From positions 765,669 to 829,668 of the forward strand of contig JAFCMP010000510.1 of the NCBI GenBank assembly GCA_017506865.1: a stretch of DNA of 64,000 nt. The letters are read 5' to 3'. A program made the translations under genes and the position numbers. Below, piece after piece: positions 24,201-34,900 of the stretch (its first letter is position 1; every line of letters starts with the position of its first letter). Below the pieces are notes generated by a model that was not told where the DNA came from, made no database searches, and saw only the letters and a program-made list of their open reading frames with translations. Origin of the DNA: Tribonema minus. Lineage: Eukaryota > Sar > Xanthophyceae > Tribonematales > Tribonemataceae.

Positions 24201-27200
24201 CTGGCGCTAGCCCTTGATGTTATTCCGAACATGTTGAGCGCTGCGCTGCTGAGCGCTGCAACCTGACCCTATTTTGGTGAGACTGGTGCAGCGCGTTGTG
24301 CGCTCAAGCCGCTGGCGCTGCTTGCACATCGCGGCCTCGCCTTCGCCGACCCCTTACCCTAACCCTACCCTAACCCTAAGTGACCCTGCCCCTGCCCCTG
24401 AGCCTAGCCCTAGAGGCCTAAAATTCAAACCCCAACCCTGCTGTGCGCTGCGCGCCTCACCCTGATGAACCGGGGCTTGTGCGTGACGCGCTTGGGACAC
24501 ATGCACAACGCAATCTGCACCCTGGCTAATCCTCAGCCTACCCCGGACCCTATCCTAGCCCGGCGAGTACCCATAGGTGCAACCCTAACCCTAATCAAAC
24601 CTAACCTGACCCTAAACCTAACCTAATCTAAACCTAGCCCTAACCCTAAATCTGCGCGCCTCACCCTGATGAACCGGGGCTTGTGCGCGATGCGCTCCGG
24701 CAGCTTGCGCATTGCAATGTGTGCCTGCGCCGGAACGAAACGAGACGCAGACAGCGGGCGGCGTCAGAGCAGATCGTCAATGGCGGCGCATGGATAACAC
24801 TTCACTTAGATAGTAACCGAATTGAATAGGTGCAACAAGCAATTGTGGCGGCCACTGGACACTAACTTCAACTGTGATAGCGAGGGGGGGAGGGGGGGGG
24901 GGGGGGGGACCGGTAATCCGCGCATCTACACGGTCGACAGAAGGCGCGTTCCGTGCAACGCGCCCGTGAATTCATCCTCAGGAAATTTCCTATAGCAAAG
25001 AACCGTCGACAGTTCGGCGTTTGCACGCTCTAAGCACAGCGTGGCAGGGCTGGGTCAGGGCGAGGGCCGCAGGCGCATGCGACCTCGTGAACGCAAGCTC
25101 ATTGGTGGCCCGCCAACAGCATGACCATTCACCTCGGTCGTTCATTCATTCGTCCACATCTAACCCTATTTCTAACCCTAAGTAGGCACCAGCTTGCCGG
25201 TAGGCAGACGGCCGCCTTCAATGTGTATGTGAAGTCAACCAAACCTAGCTGTAGTGAGGGTTTGGTTGCGATTCCTGGGCCCACCTCTGGCCTTACCCTA
25301 ACCCTAACCGTAAGGGCGCAACCAAAGCGATCCTCAAGCTAACCAACACTGATCCGAACCCTGACCCAGTGACGTGGGTGAGCACTCACATCACGCGAAA
25401 GCAGGCAGTTGGTCGCTGTGCCCGAACCCTAATCCTGCCCATAACCCTAACCCTGGCCCAGCGCATGACCCTAACTCCAGCCCCAGCGTCATCGTCGAAG
25501 TAGTAACGCAAACACTAGCAGTAATGATGTTGGCGTGTATTATATAGTGAGGCATGCACTTGTCATGCTTCAAGGAATACTGTGATCAGGCATGCACTAA
25601 CCGTAGTGACGTTGGCGTCCTCACACAGCTGGGGGTTTGATGTGCCTCAACGTGCCATATAGTGAGGCATACGCTGACCGTCATGATATGGTGAGGCATA
25701 CGCTGACCGTCATGATGTTGGCGTGTATGACTATGCCTCGAGGTATCATAAAGTAGGGCGTAAACTAAATGATGTTGGCGCGTGCGCCGCAGGCACTTGT
25801 TCAGACCATTCTGTCATGAAACACAAAACAAACAAGATCTCATACAATATGTGTACCTTTCAAAGAGCAAAAGCCGAGGGACATTACGATCATCTAGGAA
25901 GGCATACACTGACCGTAATAATGTTGGCGTGTATCATGTATTAAGGCATACACTCACCGTAATGATGTTGGCGTCCTCAAACAGCTGGGTCTTATACGCG
26001 TGAGCCGCAACAGCATTTGCTCACACGATCATGTCTTAGAGCAAAAAAAGACAAGATCTCAGGCAATATGTGTACTTCTCAAAAAGCACAAGCCCGAAAT
26101 AAAATACGATGCGGCATGCACTGACCGTAATGATGTTGGCGTCCTCAAACAGCTGGGTCTTGGACGCGTGCGCCGCCGGCTTTTTCGCGAGGTACTCTGT
26201 CAGCGCCGCTACCGCTTTCTCCACCTGCACATCAGCGGAGGGCAACGGCAGTCGTAGGACAGCAACACAAGAAATGATGTTCTTCTGGCTTGAAGCATGC
26301 GAACGCGAGTGCGCTGTGTGGACAAAACGATCTCTGCCTTAGTTCCTTCCCTGGCATAGCAACTGTTGCTGCAATAATATCATTATACATACCGTATTCG
26401 TACTGCCTTCTCCACCTGCACAGCAGCAGAGAGCAAAGGCGGTAGTAGGACATCGATACTTTGAAGTACAAGAAAGGATATTCATCTTGCTTACTGCGTG
26501 CAAGCTGCGTGGTAAAACGACGCCATGACGTTCCTCTTTCCCTGGCACAACAACTGTGACTGCTATGGCATCATACATACCGTATGCATACCGCCGTCTC
26601 CACCTGTGCATCAGCGGAGCGCAACAGTGGCAGCAATCTGAGCTTGAGTGGACCTCCCCCCCCTGTGTGTGCTTTCAGGACTTGCTGCAGCGATGCTGCC
26701 CCCCATACCCCTCCCCTCTCCCCTCCATACTCAGGGTTGGGTTTTCCTCATGTCTCCATGTAATTTTAAAGTTCTATTGCCATTACGCAATATGCCCGGC
26801 GTGGCCAAATAGGTGACAAAAAGTAATTGTTCAATGCTACAGGTTCTTCTTGGCGCCGTGCAAACACGGGCAAGGTGCGCAAGCATGATAATTGTCAGGG
26901 TTAGGGTGAGAGTTAGGAAACTTTGCAGGCGCGATGCAGCCGCTGCCACCTGTGCAGTGACAAGGGCAAAGAATTGGCGCCTTCGTGCGCTTTGTAGGGC
27001 GTGAAATGCCAACCTTCTTCGCTTTCCCCGCGCAACGGCCGTCACCGCCACCTCATCTCAACACACACGCTATTTTTGTGCATTGACTGCAATGGCAGTG
27101 TTAGCTGATGCACATTACTCAAAGCCCAGCTAAAGTGGTAGTGCATCGGCAGTATATTATATGCGAGGTGTACATACATGCCTGCGTGTAATATCACACC

Positions 27201-28647
27201 AATTTTCTCTCTGACAATTGCGACTGCAATCTTCACATTGACTGCCATTGCAGCGTAGGTGGTTGCACATTGTTCGAAACATAGCGTAGTAGTGCTTCAA
27301 CAGTATATGTAAAAGTACGTCACCAAGTACGGGCTGGCGCAACCCGTGCCATCACGTGCACTGTGCGATACCACCAGTATTCCTCTGACAACTGCGACTG
27401 TAACCATGATTGAACGCACAGTACGCAAGGTCAGCTGCAATTCTGCAGCTGACCATGGGCGTCCAGATAAGCGGGGCGATGTTCAGCGCTGCTACCCAAC
27501 AGGCCCGGTCAACCGCCTCAGTTGACTCAATCGTCAACCGATCAAGAGACGTACTGATGCAATAGTGGCCATCGGTATTCATTGAGTTACTTGAGTACCC
27601 GCTTAGACACCTGCAATCGATCCACAAATCCTCTTTATAGTTGTTGACACATCTCTGTAGTGCCCGAAAAAACCCTAAGGTCTACAGACATGTCTATGCA
27701 TGTATATGACAGTTCAGCCTGTTCTTGGTTCATTTTCTGAATTGGTCAGAATGGATAGAACGCAAGCATGTCTGTAACGTTTTGCACGAAACAGTCAATT
27801 AACGTCGGTTGAGAAGCCTGTCTGCTTATGCTTTCAATGGTTTGAATGGCGACAAAATCATGGACATGGTGCAACACTGTGCTGCTGGTCCCCAGATACT
27901 TGGCGGTGCTTACGCTCAGTCCCGAGATTGGCAAGAGGCCACCCCACGGCAATCGAGCACATGGTGCGCCGGCCAACTTGTTGCTGCTTCGGTTAGTGGC
28001 CAGAAGTCTACACCACATGTGGCCAACTTGTTGCTGCTTAGGTTAGTGGCCAGAAGTCTACACCACATGAACAACACGCAGGCCAACAAAATTAGCTGTT
28101 TGCAGCACGGCTCACAATCGAAGACCGAATTAGTCAAACCCAGCCCTAATGTTGGCTGCATATGATGCTGTAGTCGAAGTGGTCTGGTCACAGGCATCAT
28201 AATGGCTGACATTTTAGAGGCCGACAAGTTAAATCCTGCCCTAATATTGGCGAAGGCTGCACATGATGCTGTAGTCGAAGTCGTCTGGTCACAGGCATCA
28301 TAATAAAAATAGGTGGTGCAATTCTATAACGACTTCAGCAAACACCTGCATGCTGACTTGACATCCAGAGCCACAGCTGCTGAGCTTTCAGGCGGGACAG
28401 CTTTGCTCGACGCGCTGCCAGCACCGCGTACCTGAGCCTGGTCGAGCATATTGGGCAGCTCGGGCAGTTCTTTCCTCGCTTGCTTCGGCTCCCCGCCAGC
28501 GCCATCGCCTGCGCCGCCGTCGGTACCGTCACTGTCGCCATCCTCAACTTGATCCTCGTTGTCTGGCTGCGGCTCTTGCTGCTGCTGCTCTTGCACCTCT
28601 TCAACTTCCACCTCCTGCTGCTGCGCCTTCCCCTTGGTGCGAGCCAT
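12287..28647 (-). CDS. RSL1D1: Ribosomal L1 domain-containing nucleolar protein (RSL1D1/Utp30/Cic1-like), 11 exons, 791 aa
   Basis: Exons, 5' to 3' on the minus strand: 28647-28432, 26224-26126, 24724-24665, 23362-23294, 22123-22076, 20988-20894, 19454-19305, 18103-18036, 16455-16406, 15412-15353, 13747-12287. Phases agree throughout (792 codons with stop). Residues 1-72 are an acidic Gln/Glu-rich leader. Residues 73 to about 315 form a ribosomal L1-like fold: VEKAVAALTEYLAKK, an IPHPF strand, KKEYVQFKDKRELLAQHDLF, CDDRITDFMTEVLGKPF, CLGVKVGNTNMSAADIAANV, IPGKWDNIQ and a final SLPIYIS strand. The C-terminus (about 475 aa) has an acidic EDASEEGSEDGSEGE patch, then Ala/Lys/Gly repeats. Family members are nucleolar and act in 60S assembly (Cic1) or associate with the 90S/SSU processome (Utp30). 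I cannot tell which subtype this is. The basic, Lys-rich tail suits rRNA contact. Confidence 0.88.
12840..13330 (-). repeat. In-frame coding tandem repeat in the L1-domain protein tail
   Basis: About six tandem units of roughly 100-115 bp encode variants of GGKKGGKKGGGAAQAP followed by Ala/Pro-rich spacers. All units keep the frame of the final exon, so the array lengthens the basic tail without disrupting it. The opposite strand is also open through this stretch, which is a composition effect. Confidence 0.85.
14455..14840. repeat. Tandem repeat of about 90 bp in the last intron of the L1-domain gene
   Basis: Four to five units share GACCTTGGCTGAGCTGATG, GATGATAGAAGCATGTTGTTA and GCGCAGTGCTCAATTGTGACC. 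The CTTGGCTGATGTAGATGGGCAG word of exon 10 (minus strand, 15353-15412) is recognisable in each unit, so the array appears to derive from the end of that exon. Confidence 0.75.
15225..15812 (-). repeat. Copies of L1-domain gene exon 10
   Basis: Around the real exon (15353-15412) are copies at about 15225-15275 (3' end with donor), 15498-15560 (acceptor side), 15618-15658 (weak) and 15755-15812 (acceptor side). They share TGAGGCCGCG(G/C)ATGT and the GGGCAGGGACAT end. Confidence 0.8.
17322..17960 (-). repeat. Donor-side copies of L1-domain gene exon 8
   Basis: Five copies of TGCTGACTCACCCTGCATGACG-like sequence (exon 8 end plus donor, minus strand) occur at about 17325, 17500, 17645, 17808 and 17920. 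Each is followed by a shared block ending in CAGTCTACGCTCA and TGTGGTC. The true donor is at 18030-18035. Confidence 0.8.
18722..19080 (-). repeat. Donor-side copies of L1-domain gene exon 7
   Basis: Copies at about 18725-18790, 18878-18927 and 19016-19077 repeat the last ~60 bases of exon 7 (CGGTTCATGCGCAGGAAGG, TTGTCGCGCGCCGCCGCGAC). A more decayed one lies at about 18368-18385. The real exon end is at 19305. Confidence 0.85.
19205..19280 (-). mobile_element. Repeat B fragment
   Basis: Contains the diagnostic CGCTCAGGGCGCAAAAGAGCC, GATGAATGGCATCTAA and AAGCTTGCTGTACGGAATCT blocks. In the opposite sense these match the repeat B copy at 36530-36655. Confidence 0.65.
19560..20135 (-). repeat. 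Acceptor-side copies of L1-domain gene exon 7
   Basis: About 19571-19621 is a good copy of the exon 7 start (GGGCTTGCCGAGAACCTCCG, with an acceptor-like CCTGCAAGG). About 19918-19960 and 20098-20135 are weaker copies. Repeat A copy 3 is inserted between them. Confidence 0.75.
19735..19912 (-). mobile_element. Dispersed repeat A, inverted copy
   Basis: Reverse complement of the family at 1916-2095, sharing the whole core plus the CACACAGAAGTCTTTTGACC flank. It abuts a run of ten or more A on the plus strand (about 19716-19725). Confidence 0.75.
20322..20835 (-). repeat. Donor-side copies of L1-domain gene exon 6
   Basis: Four copies at about 20322-20372, 20470-20515, 20646-20720 and 20756-20832 share GACGCACCTGTCATCACA, CAGCTCGCGCTTGTCCTT and similar words with the end of exon 6 (20894-20988). 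The two nearest keep the donor (plus-strand ACCTGTCATCAC). Confidence 0.85.
21370..22078. repeat. Minisatellite of about 20-30 bp in the L1-domain gene intron
   Basis: A roughly 700-bp array of CAGTCTGCAGCAACGCTCAG-like units runs directly up to the donor of exon 5 (22071-22075). Read on the gene strand, the unit is an expanded version of the sequence just inside that donor (GTGAGCGCTGCTGCAGACTG). Confidence 0.85.
22245..22405 (+). mobile_element. Dispersed repeat A, copy 4
   Basis: Starts with TGGTGGCACTGTTTGGCTCG and contains GCAGCAGCGGCGACCACGG and GGAGCTCTACGA followed by TTTTGATTCG. It sits in the intron upstream of L1-domain gene exon 5. Confidence 0.7.
22735..23130 (-). repeat. Copies of L1-domain gene exon 4 end with interleaved repeat B pieces
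   Basis: The exon 4 end (minus strand, Cys-rich CSICLIVQD segment) is copied at about 22855-22918 and 23075-23125. Between them are GCAAGCTTGCCATC, TTTTTCGCGCCC and GAGAATTGACTCATCAAC blocks, which match the tail of repeat B. The composite unit is about 220 bp. Confidence 0.65.
24352..24655. repeat. CCCTAA-type repeats and a copy of L1-domain gene exon 3
   Basis: Degenerate CCCTAA arrays lie at about 24352-24382 and 24588-24655. Between them, about 24448-24510 copies the end of exon 3 (CACCCTGATGAACCGGGGCT, real exon 24665-24724). Confidence 0.75.
25597..26635 (-). repeat. Copies flanking L1-domain gene exon 2
   Basis: Donor-side copies (ACTGACCGTAATGATGTTGG) occur at about 25605-25630, 25672-25722, 25905-25930 and 25952-25995; the last also matches AACAGCTGGGTCTT of the exon. 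Acceptor-side copies (TTCTCCACCTGCACAGCAG) occur at about 26398-26430 and 26590-26630. The real exon is 26126-26224. Confidence 0.8.
27970..28305. repeat. Two short direct duplications in intron 1 of the L1-domain gene
   Basis: A block of about 52 bp (GGCCAACTTGTTGCTGCTT … CTACACCACATG) is repeated head to tail at about 27971-28018 and 28020-28069. A second block (CATGATGCTGTAGTCGAAGT, GGTCTGGTCACAGGCATCAT) appears at about 28158-28200 and 28258-28302. Confidence 0.8.
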
Positions 28648-28955
28648 TTTCAACGCCGCGCGTCGCTAAGCACAAGCACTCGCTGCACAAGGTTTTCAAC
28701 CGCAGATGAAGCTCGCAAAAGTTCAAACTTGAAGTATTCGCATTTTTGATCGTGCTGAGCTTTTGCATCGCATCAACAGCAAACAGCCACTGCGTCCACT
28801 GCAGGAATCTGGACAGGGCATCTGCAGGTTGCCTGGCGTGCGTGCTGTGGATTTGCAAGGGATCTTGAGGAGGGTGGAGGCTTGGCCGCGATCTGAGGAA
28901 TCGAGTGAGGAATCCTTGCCTTGCCTTGCTTGCTGGACTGCTGGAGGGGACGAGG
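28648..28955. promoter_or_regulatory. Divergent promoter region between the L1-domain gene and NUP62
   Basis: Only 308 bp separate the two start codons (28647 on minus, 28956 on plus), so both promoters and 5' UTRs share this space. No TATA box is obvious. It contains a GTTCAAACTTGAAGTA word. Sharing suggests, but does not prove, co-expression of a ribosome-assembly factor and a nuclear-pore subunit. Confidence 0.6.
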
Positions 28956-31900
28956 ATGAGCTTCTTTGGGACGCCAGCTCCAGCAGGTGTGCAGCGCACC
29001 TGACGCACGCACATCGCGGCCAAACGCCAAAAGCTCTGCACATCGGCAAGCCTTGTAGCAAGGCGGTTGGTCGTGTCTTGACATCACTTTTACGCCCTGC
29101 CTTGCAGCCGACCTGCTCCCTCCAAGGGTTGTGGATGCCATTTGTAGCCACTGACAATTCACGAAGCTTACAGCTGATTAGGTCGGAAAGCATAGCGATG
29201 AACAGCTGCAACCGCAGAGGGCCCAAATAACTCTGCCATCCACATCCATTACTGTGGTACAGAACAGAGATATCAGAGTCAAAGTTGTTCCTGAACAGCA
29301 AAATTACTGCCAAATCAGCTCTGATGCCGCCACAGTCAACCCCGCTTTGTATGTCCTTGCTGGCTGGAGCACATTCGATGCTCTGCATCGTGCATGCAGC
29401 GCGCACACGCTGGTCGATGGCGCCGACGCAAACAGCCAGCGCCCAGCACTGTGCTCGGGGCCGACTAGCGCCGTTAGCAGCTGATAACTCATGCAATTTG
29501 CCATCACATCCCATTACTGCAGCTAGCGGCGCCGCGCCCTCCACGGGCTTCAGCTTCGCGTCCTCCGCGCCAGCGCCAGCGGCAACTTCAACCTTCAGTT
29601 TCAGCAGCGCGCCGGCGCCCGCAGCCGCCGGCGCAGCTCCCGCTGGAGGCAGCCTATTCGGAGCTACCGCGCCCGCACCTGCAGGAGGCGGCGGCGCAGC
29701 GGGGGGGGCATTCGGCGGCGCAGCGCCTGCGCCGGCGGCAGGGGGAGGGGGGGGGCTGTATGGGACAGCGTCAGCGCCTTCGGGGGGAGGGGGGTTGTTT
29801 GGCGCGGCGGCGCCGGCGCCGGCAGCGGCGGGGGGCGGCGGCGGCGGCGCGTTCAGCTTTGGCGGAGCTCCCGCGGCGGCGGCGCCTGCGCCTGCGGCTC
29901 CAGGTGCGTCCGTGGCATGACCGTTGTGATGTGCCTGACGGAGTGATGCGACAGTCTCGTCGCAGCATGCCCAGAGAGTCTGCGTTGATTGCGGCGCTGT
30001 GTTGCCGGCGTGCCTCGCTGCGGTGCGTTCCGGGCCTCGGGTTCGATGCGCACTCCGTCCGCACACCTACAGTAGTTCCCATGGCTCTGGTGGTGGGGGT
30101 ACGGGGGCGAGTGGGGCGCTCGCGCACGCTGGCGCGCGGTTTGCTGCTCATGAGTTGTCACGTCTGCCGTACGGTGACCACATCGCCATCGGGCAACCAG
30201 CTGCATGCGGCGGCGTCAGGGACGGACACTGATGGGGGACCGGCGGTTTCGCATCACTGTTGCGGTGCTGATGCGCTACCGCGGCACACGCTGCGCAGCA
30301 CTCTCGCGGTTGCGCTTCAGCCCCAGCCTCACGCAGACCGGGCACTGCAGTGGGGGGGGGACGAGGGGGCAGGCCTGTGAGGCGGCGCCACCTGGACCTC
30401 GTACCCACACCGCGCTGAGCACTGTCACATGAGCACTGACCCCGCGAGAACGACCGGCGCGGCGCGGCGAACGCAAGGGGGGGCACGGTGACCTGGAGAC
30501 TTACTGAGCGCTGCCCCCGCGAGCGCTGCTGCGTGCAGCGCGGCGAACGGGGGATGTATGGTGACCGTAAGGCTTGCTGAGCATCCGTCTCGCACGCGCC
30601 GCCGCCGCCGCCGCACGTCGGTGCAGCAGCACTTCGGTGTGACCAGCGCGTCAGCAGCGCCTGTCGTAACAGCAGGGGGGGGCGGCAGCGCCGCACCGGC
30701 ACGGCCGCCCTCTCAGCGCGCAACGCGCCTGGCACTGCTCGACGGCACAGTCCGCAGGCACCAGAGCGCTGTCTCAGTGCCGTGAGCATGGGACCGCAGT
30801 GTGGGGGCAGCGGCCGTGACCCAACGTGACCGGCGCGACGGCTGGCTGCTTGTCGTCCGCGCGCAGAGCCGAACTTACGGTTGGCATTGGGATTAGGGTT
30901 ATTGCCCTATCCGCGCTCCGATGCGGCGCGGCAGCGCTCAGCGCGCTCGCAGTGCGTCGCGGCGGCCGCCGTTGGCGGCGGCCTGCGCGCGCGCTGTACT
31001 CGGGCCGAAAAACTGAGGTTTCAAAAACTGAGGCTTCAAAACTCCAGGTGGTGCTGACACGCCGCGCGCGCCGGCGGCAGCGTACTCGGGCCGAAAACTC
31101 CTGTGCCTCGCCCCAGCGTCAAATGAGCTGGCGCGGCGGTGAATTACCTAGAGTCCGCGCGCACAGCAGCTTGCGTCGTACGTGCTTCATACCTATGGCT
31201 TCGCCGCCGCGCAGATGACATTGTAAGGCCACTCGGCGCTGCAGTCCCCCTCACCCCCGCTCTATGCCAACAACCAGATGCCGCATTGACGGCCATCACC
31301 GCTTCATTTACGCTGCTGATCCCGAGCACCGATCTGCTTGCTGCGCGTCACAGCCACGTCCGCGTTCAGCTTTGGCGGCGCGCCGGCGCCAGCGGCGCCG
31401 GCGCCGGCAGCAGCGGCGCCAGCGCCAGGTGAGTCCTTCGGGTACAATCGCATGTTGATCGTGAAGCGTGCTGTACCGTCTGGAGGCAGGGGAGGCAGGT
31501 ACGTATGCAAATCGTCACTGCGGAGCGCTGCCGCGTTGTGATGTTGGATAACGGCCGCGTTGATCGCCGGGGAGGCATGCAGTTGCAGCAGCAGCGGCAG
31601 CAGCGGCGGCAGCGGCAGCGGCAGCACCCGCGCTATCGGCAGCTGAATCACGGCTGCAGTGATGTCATGATGCCATACATGCAGGGAAGTACTTGTGCCT
31701 GATGCAAGATGAGCTTTGTGAAAGGCCCCGGCCGCGTCTCGCCGCCGCTAGCTGCGGCCACAGCACGCCAGCAGCACGCAGTCGCGGACCACGCACTGTT
31801 GGAGTGTTGAAGTGTGCACAAAAACACCCGGAGCAGCAGACACACCTTGGGGAACTTGGAGCTCCAGGCCGCCTCTTGACAGCTGCAAGGCAGGCTGGAC

Positions 31901-34900
31901 TATGTACATACCTTACACACCTTAAGGACTCTAGACCCGTGCACGGCACGCGACGGATGCGTCATGCTGCTCCGCGTGACCAAGCAAAAGCACACTTCAA
32001 GTTGAAGTATATTTTTCTGCAGCGCTGATCGCCCCGTTGTCAATCCGCATTCCTGCAGGAACTGCCTTCTCAACCGGCACCACACACATGCGCGGTTCTG
32101 TCCTACACAGGAATCTGCGCATTTGTGGCCATTTTCTCGCTGAAGACCTCACCACGCACCACCCCCCTCTCCCCCCTTCCCCCATGTTGCAGCGACCAGC
32201 GGGGCGGTCTCGCTGGCCGGTTTCTTCTTTCCAGTGCCTGTGGAGTGGTCCTTTCCCACGCTAGAACTTGCGCATTCAGGCCATTCACTTTTTGAAAGCA
32301 CTCACTGTGCACCACCTCCTTCCCCCCCCCCTCCTCCCCTCCCCGTGTTTCTCTTTGAGAAAAACTCACCGCGAACCACCCCCCCCCCCCCCCCCCCTTC
32401 CCCCTTCCTCGTGTTGCAGCGACCAGCGGGGGCCTTTCGCTGGCCGGTTTCGGCGCCTTTGGAGCCGCGTCGGCGGTGCCCGCTGCGACTTCAACTGCAA
32501 CTTCAACAGCGGCCGCGCCAGCGCCGGCGTCCGCGGGCCTGAGCTTCGGCGCAGCGGCGCCGGCTCCCGCGGCAGCAGGTGCGCGACGCACACTTCGTGA
32601 TGTTCATAAACTCAAACACACTCAAGTACTTCTCCATGAACTTCCGTACTGTTGAAACACGGGGCCGCTCAGCACACAGGAGGCCCCCCGGCCAGCGCGA
32701 AGACGCCACACCACCAGATCCCGTGCAAGAGCGATCATTGTTCAAGTGCAGACAAGACAGGCGACGCTCCCATTTGTCACTGCTCAGCAAGCCCTAAGCA
32801 CAGGGCGCACGCGATGCTACCACGACGCCCCCATCTGTCAAAGTGCCTTAGCGGTTGACGGCAGCAGGAGGAGCGCGGTAGGTGCATTGTTTGGGGCGAT
32901 TGCGCATGTGGCGCGCGAGGCAATCGGCACACTGACAACGGTCTGCCAACTGCAGACATGCCTGCTTTGCGGTGTACTGGTGGTACTACCGCGCCGGCAG
33001 GTACGCAATCAATGCACAGTTCTTGAACTACATGCCATGCACTTCAAAGCTGAAGCTCAAGCTTCCATCGATAACTTATCTGCCGGCCCCCCGCAGGGGG
33101 CCTTTTGGCGCCGTCCCCGCGCCGGCGTCCGATACCAGCACATTTAGGAACCTGTTTCATCCTACATATGTAACAGATGATGTCTTCCCAGCTGTTCTCG
33201 TCCCCCTTCTCGCGTAGGGCGTCCCTTTGCCCCCCACCTCCCTGCGCCCTCCCCTGCCACCACCGCATTACGTGATCATTTGCGCAACAATAACAGATGC
33301 TATGTGCAGCGCTATTCGTGTCTGCCCTTCTGCCGCATGGGGCCTGTCCCCCCCCCCCCCCCGTTACCAGCACATTTTGGAGCCTGATTTGTGCTCATGT
33401 TCTATACCCCTCTTCTTGAAGTTGTGGCATTCCCCTACTGTTCTCGTCCCACCTTCCGCCGCAGGGACCTCTTCGGCGCCGCCGCATCCCCTGTCTACCT
33501 TCTACCACATGTTGGAACCCTTCCTGCCTTAACAGTGATGTTTCTACTACTCTTTCATGCCCCCCCCCCCCCCCCCCCCCCCCCCTTTCCGCCTGGGCCC
33601 TCTTCGGCACCTCTCCCCCGCTTCTACCAACCACCACATATTGAGAGGCTTCCTGTGCTGATAGCTGATGTTTCCCCCCTACTCTTCGTGTCCCCCCCCC
33701 CCCCACCCCCTTCGTTGCAGCGGGCCTCGTTGGCGCCGCCCCCGCGCCGGCACCCGCTACATCCACAGCGCTCAGCTTTGGCGCACCGGCGCCTGCACCA
33801 GCGGCTGCAGCGGGTGCGTCAGTGTCTTGATGTAGGGTTTACGTTTAGGGTTTAGGGTTTACATTGTGTGACGGCGCTCGCCTCGTTAGTCGCATGCCAT
33901 CGGCACAGCGCGCACCTTCTGAACTACTTTGAAGTATTCAAATGTCAGTAGTGGCTTTCAAGGCTTCGTGTAAAAGTTTTTAAGGCTACATCCACAGCGC
34001 TCAGCTTTGGCGCGCCGGCGCCCGCGCCTGCGGCCGCAGCGGGTGCGTTGATTGGCAGGTCAAAGCTAGGGCTAGATTTTACTATCATGTGACAGCGCTC
34101 ACTTCACCTGACGCATGCCGCCGCCGCGCCACTCACCTTGTGAATATTGGTAGTCCAGCGGCTTTCAAAAGGTTGAGAACGATTTCCGACTGATCATCAT
34201 CTTCTGAAAGCGCGGAGCTGCAACGGCGGACGCGCAAAAAGGAAACTCTGAAGCCGTGCAAGCGTCGTCATGTGAAACAGCGGATTTGCAACGGCGGATT
34301 CGCAACGGCGGACTCGCAAGAAAAAAACACTATTTAACAGCCGTGCCAGCGCACGCGCAGTGGCGGCGCTGCGTAGTCGATCAGGACTTTGTGAAAAACT
34401 TCAAGTGATTGGCATTTTGTAGAAAGGCTTTGTTGCAATGGCGGATGCGCAAAAGAAACTTAAAGCCGTGCAAGCGCGCATGCGCAGGGGCACATAGCGC
34501 TGCTGCGCAGTCGATCAGTGGGAGCGTCGCTGCATACGCGCTGCACGGTCCGTCACAGCGATACGGCACGCAGCGTCCACCTCTGCCTCTGCAATCTTCT
34601 TGGACTTGCGTGATGACGCGGTACGCGCGCCACTCGCTTGTCAGCGCTGAGCGCTGCTGGTGCCTTGCTGCGCGCTGCCGCTGTCTTGGCTGAGCGCTGC
34701 CGCTCCCTTGCTGAGTGGGGCTGTCGCTGTGCTGAGCGCTGCTGCTTGTCGCCTTGCTGAGCGCCGCTGCAGTTTTTGCTGAATGCCCCCCCCCCCCCCC
34801 CCCTCCATTGCTGAGCGCTGCCATTCCCTTGCTGAGCGCTGCCTTGCTGTGCGCTGCAGCTGCTGTGCCGAGCGCTGTCATTCCCTTGCTGAGCGCTGCT

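Noticed and set aside
28723..30066. 447-codon minus-strand frame across the NUP62 FG exon
   Set aside because: Antisense of the FG-rich exon 2 and the NUP62 start; no domain, no supporting exons, and it overlaps the divergent promoter.
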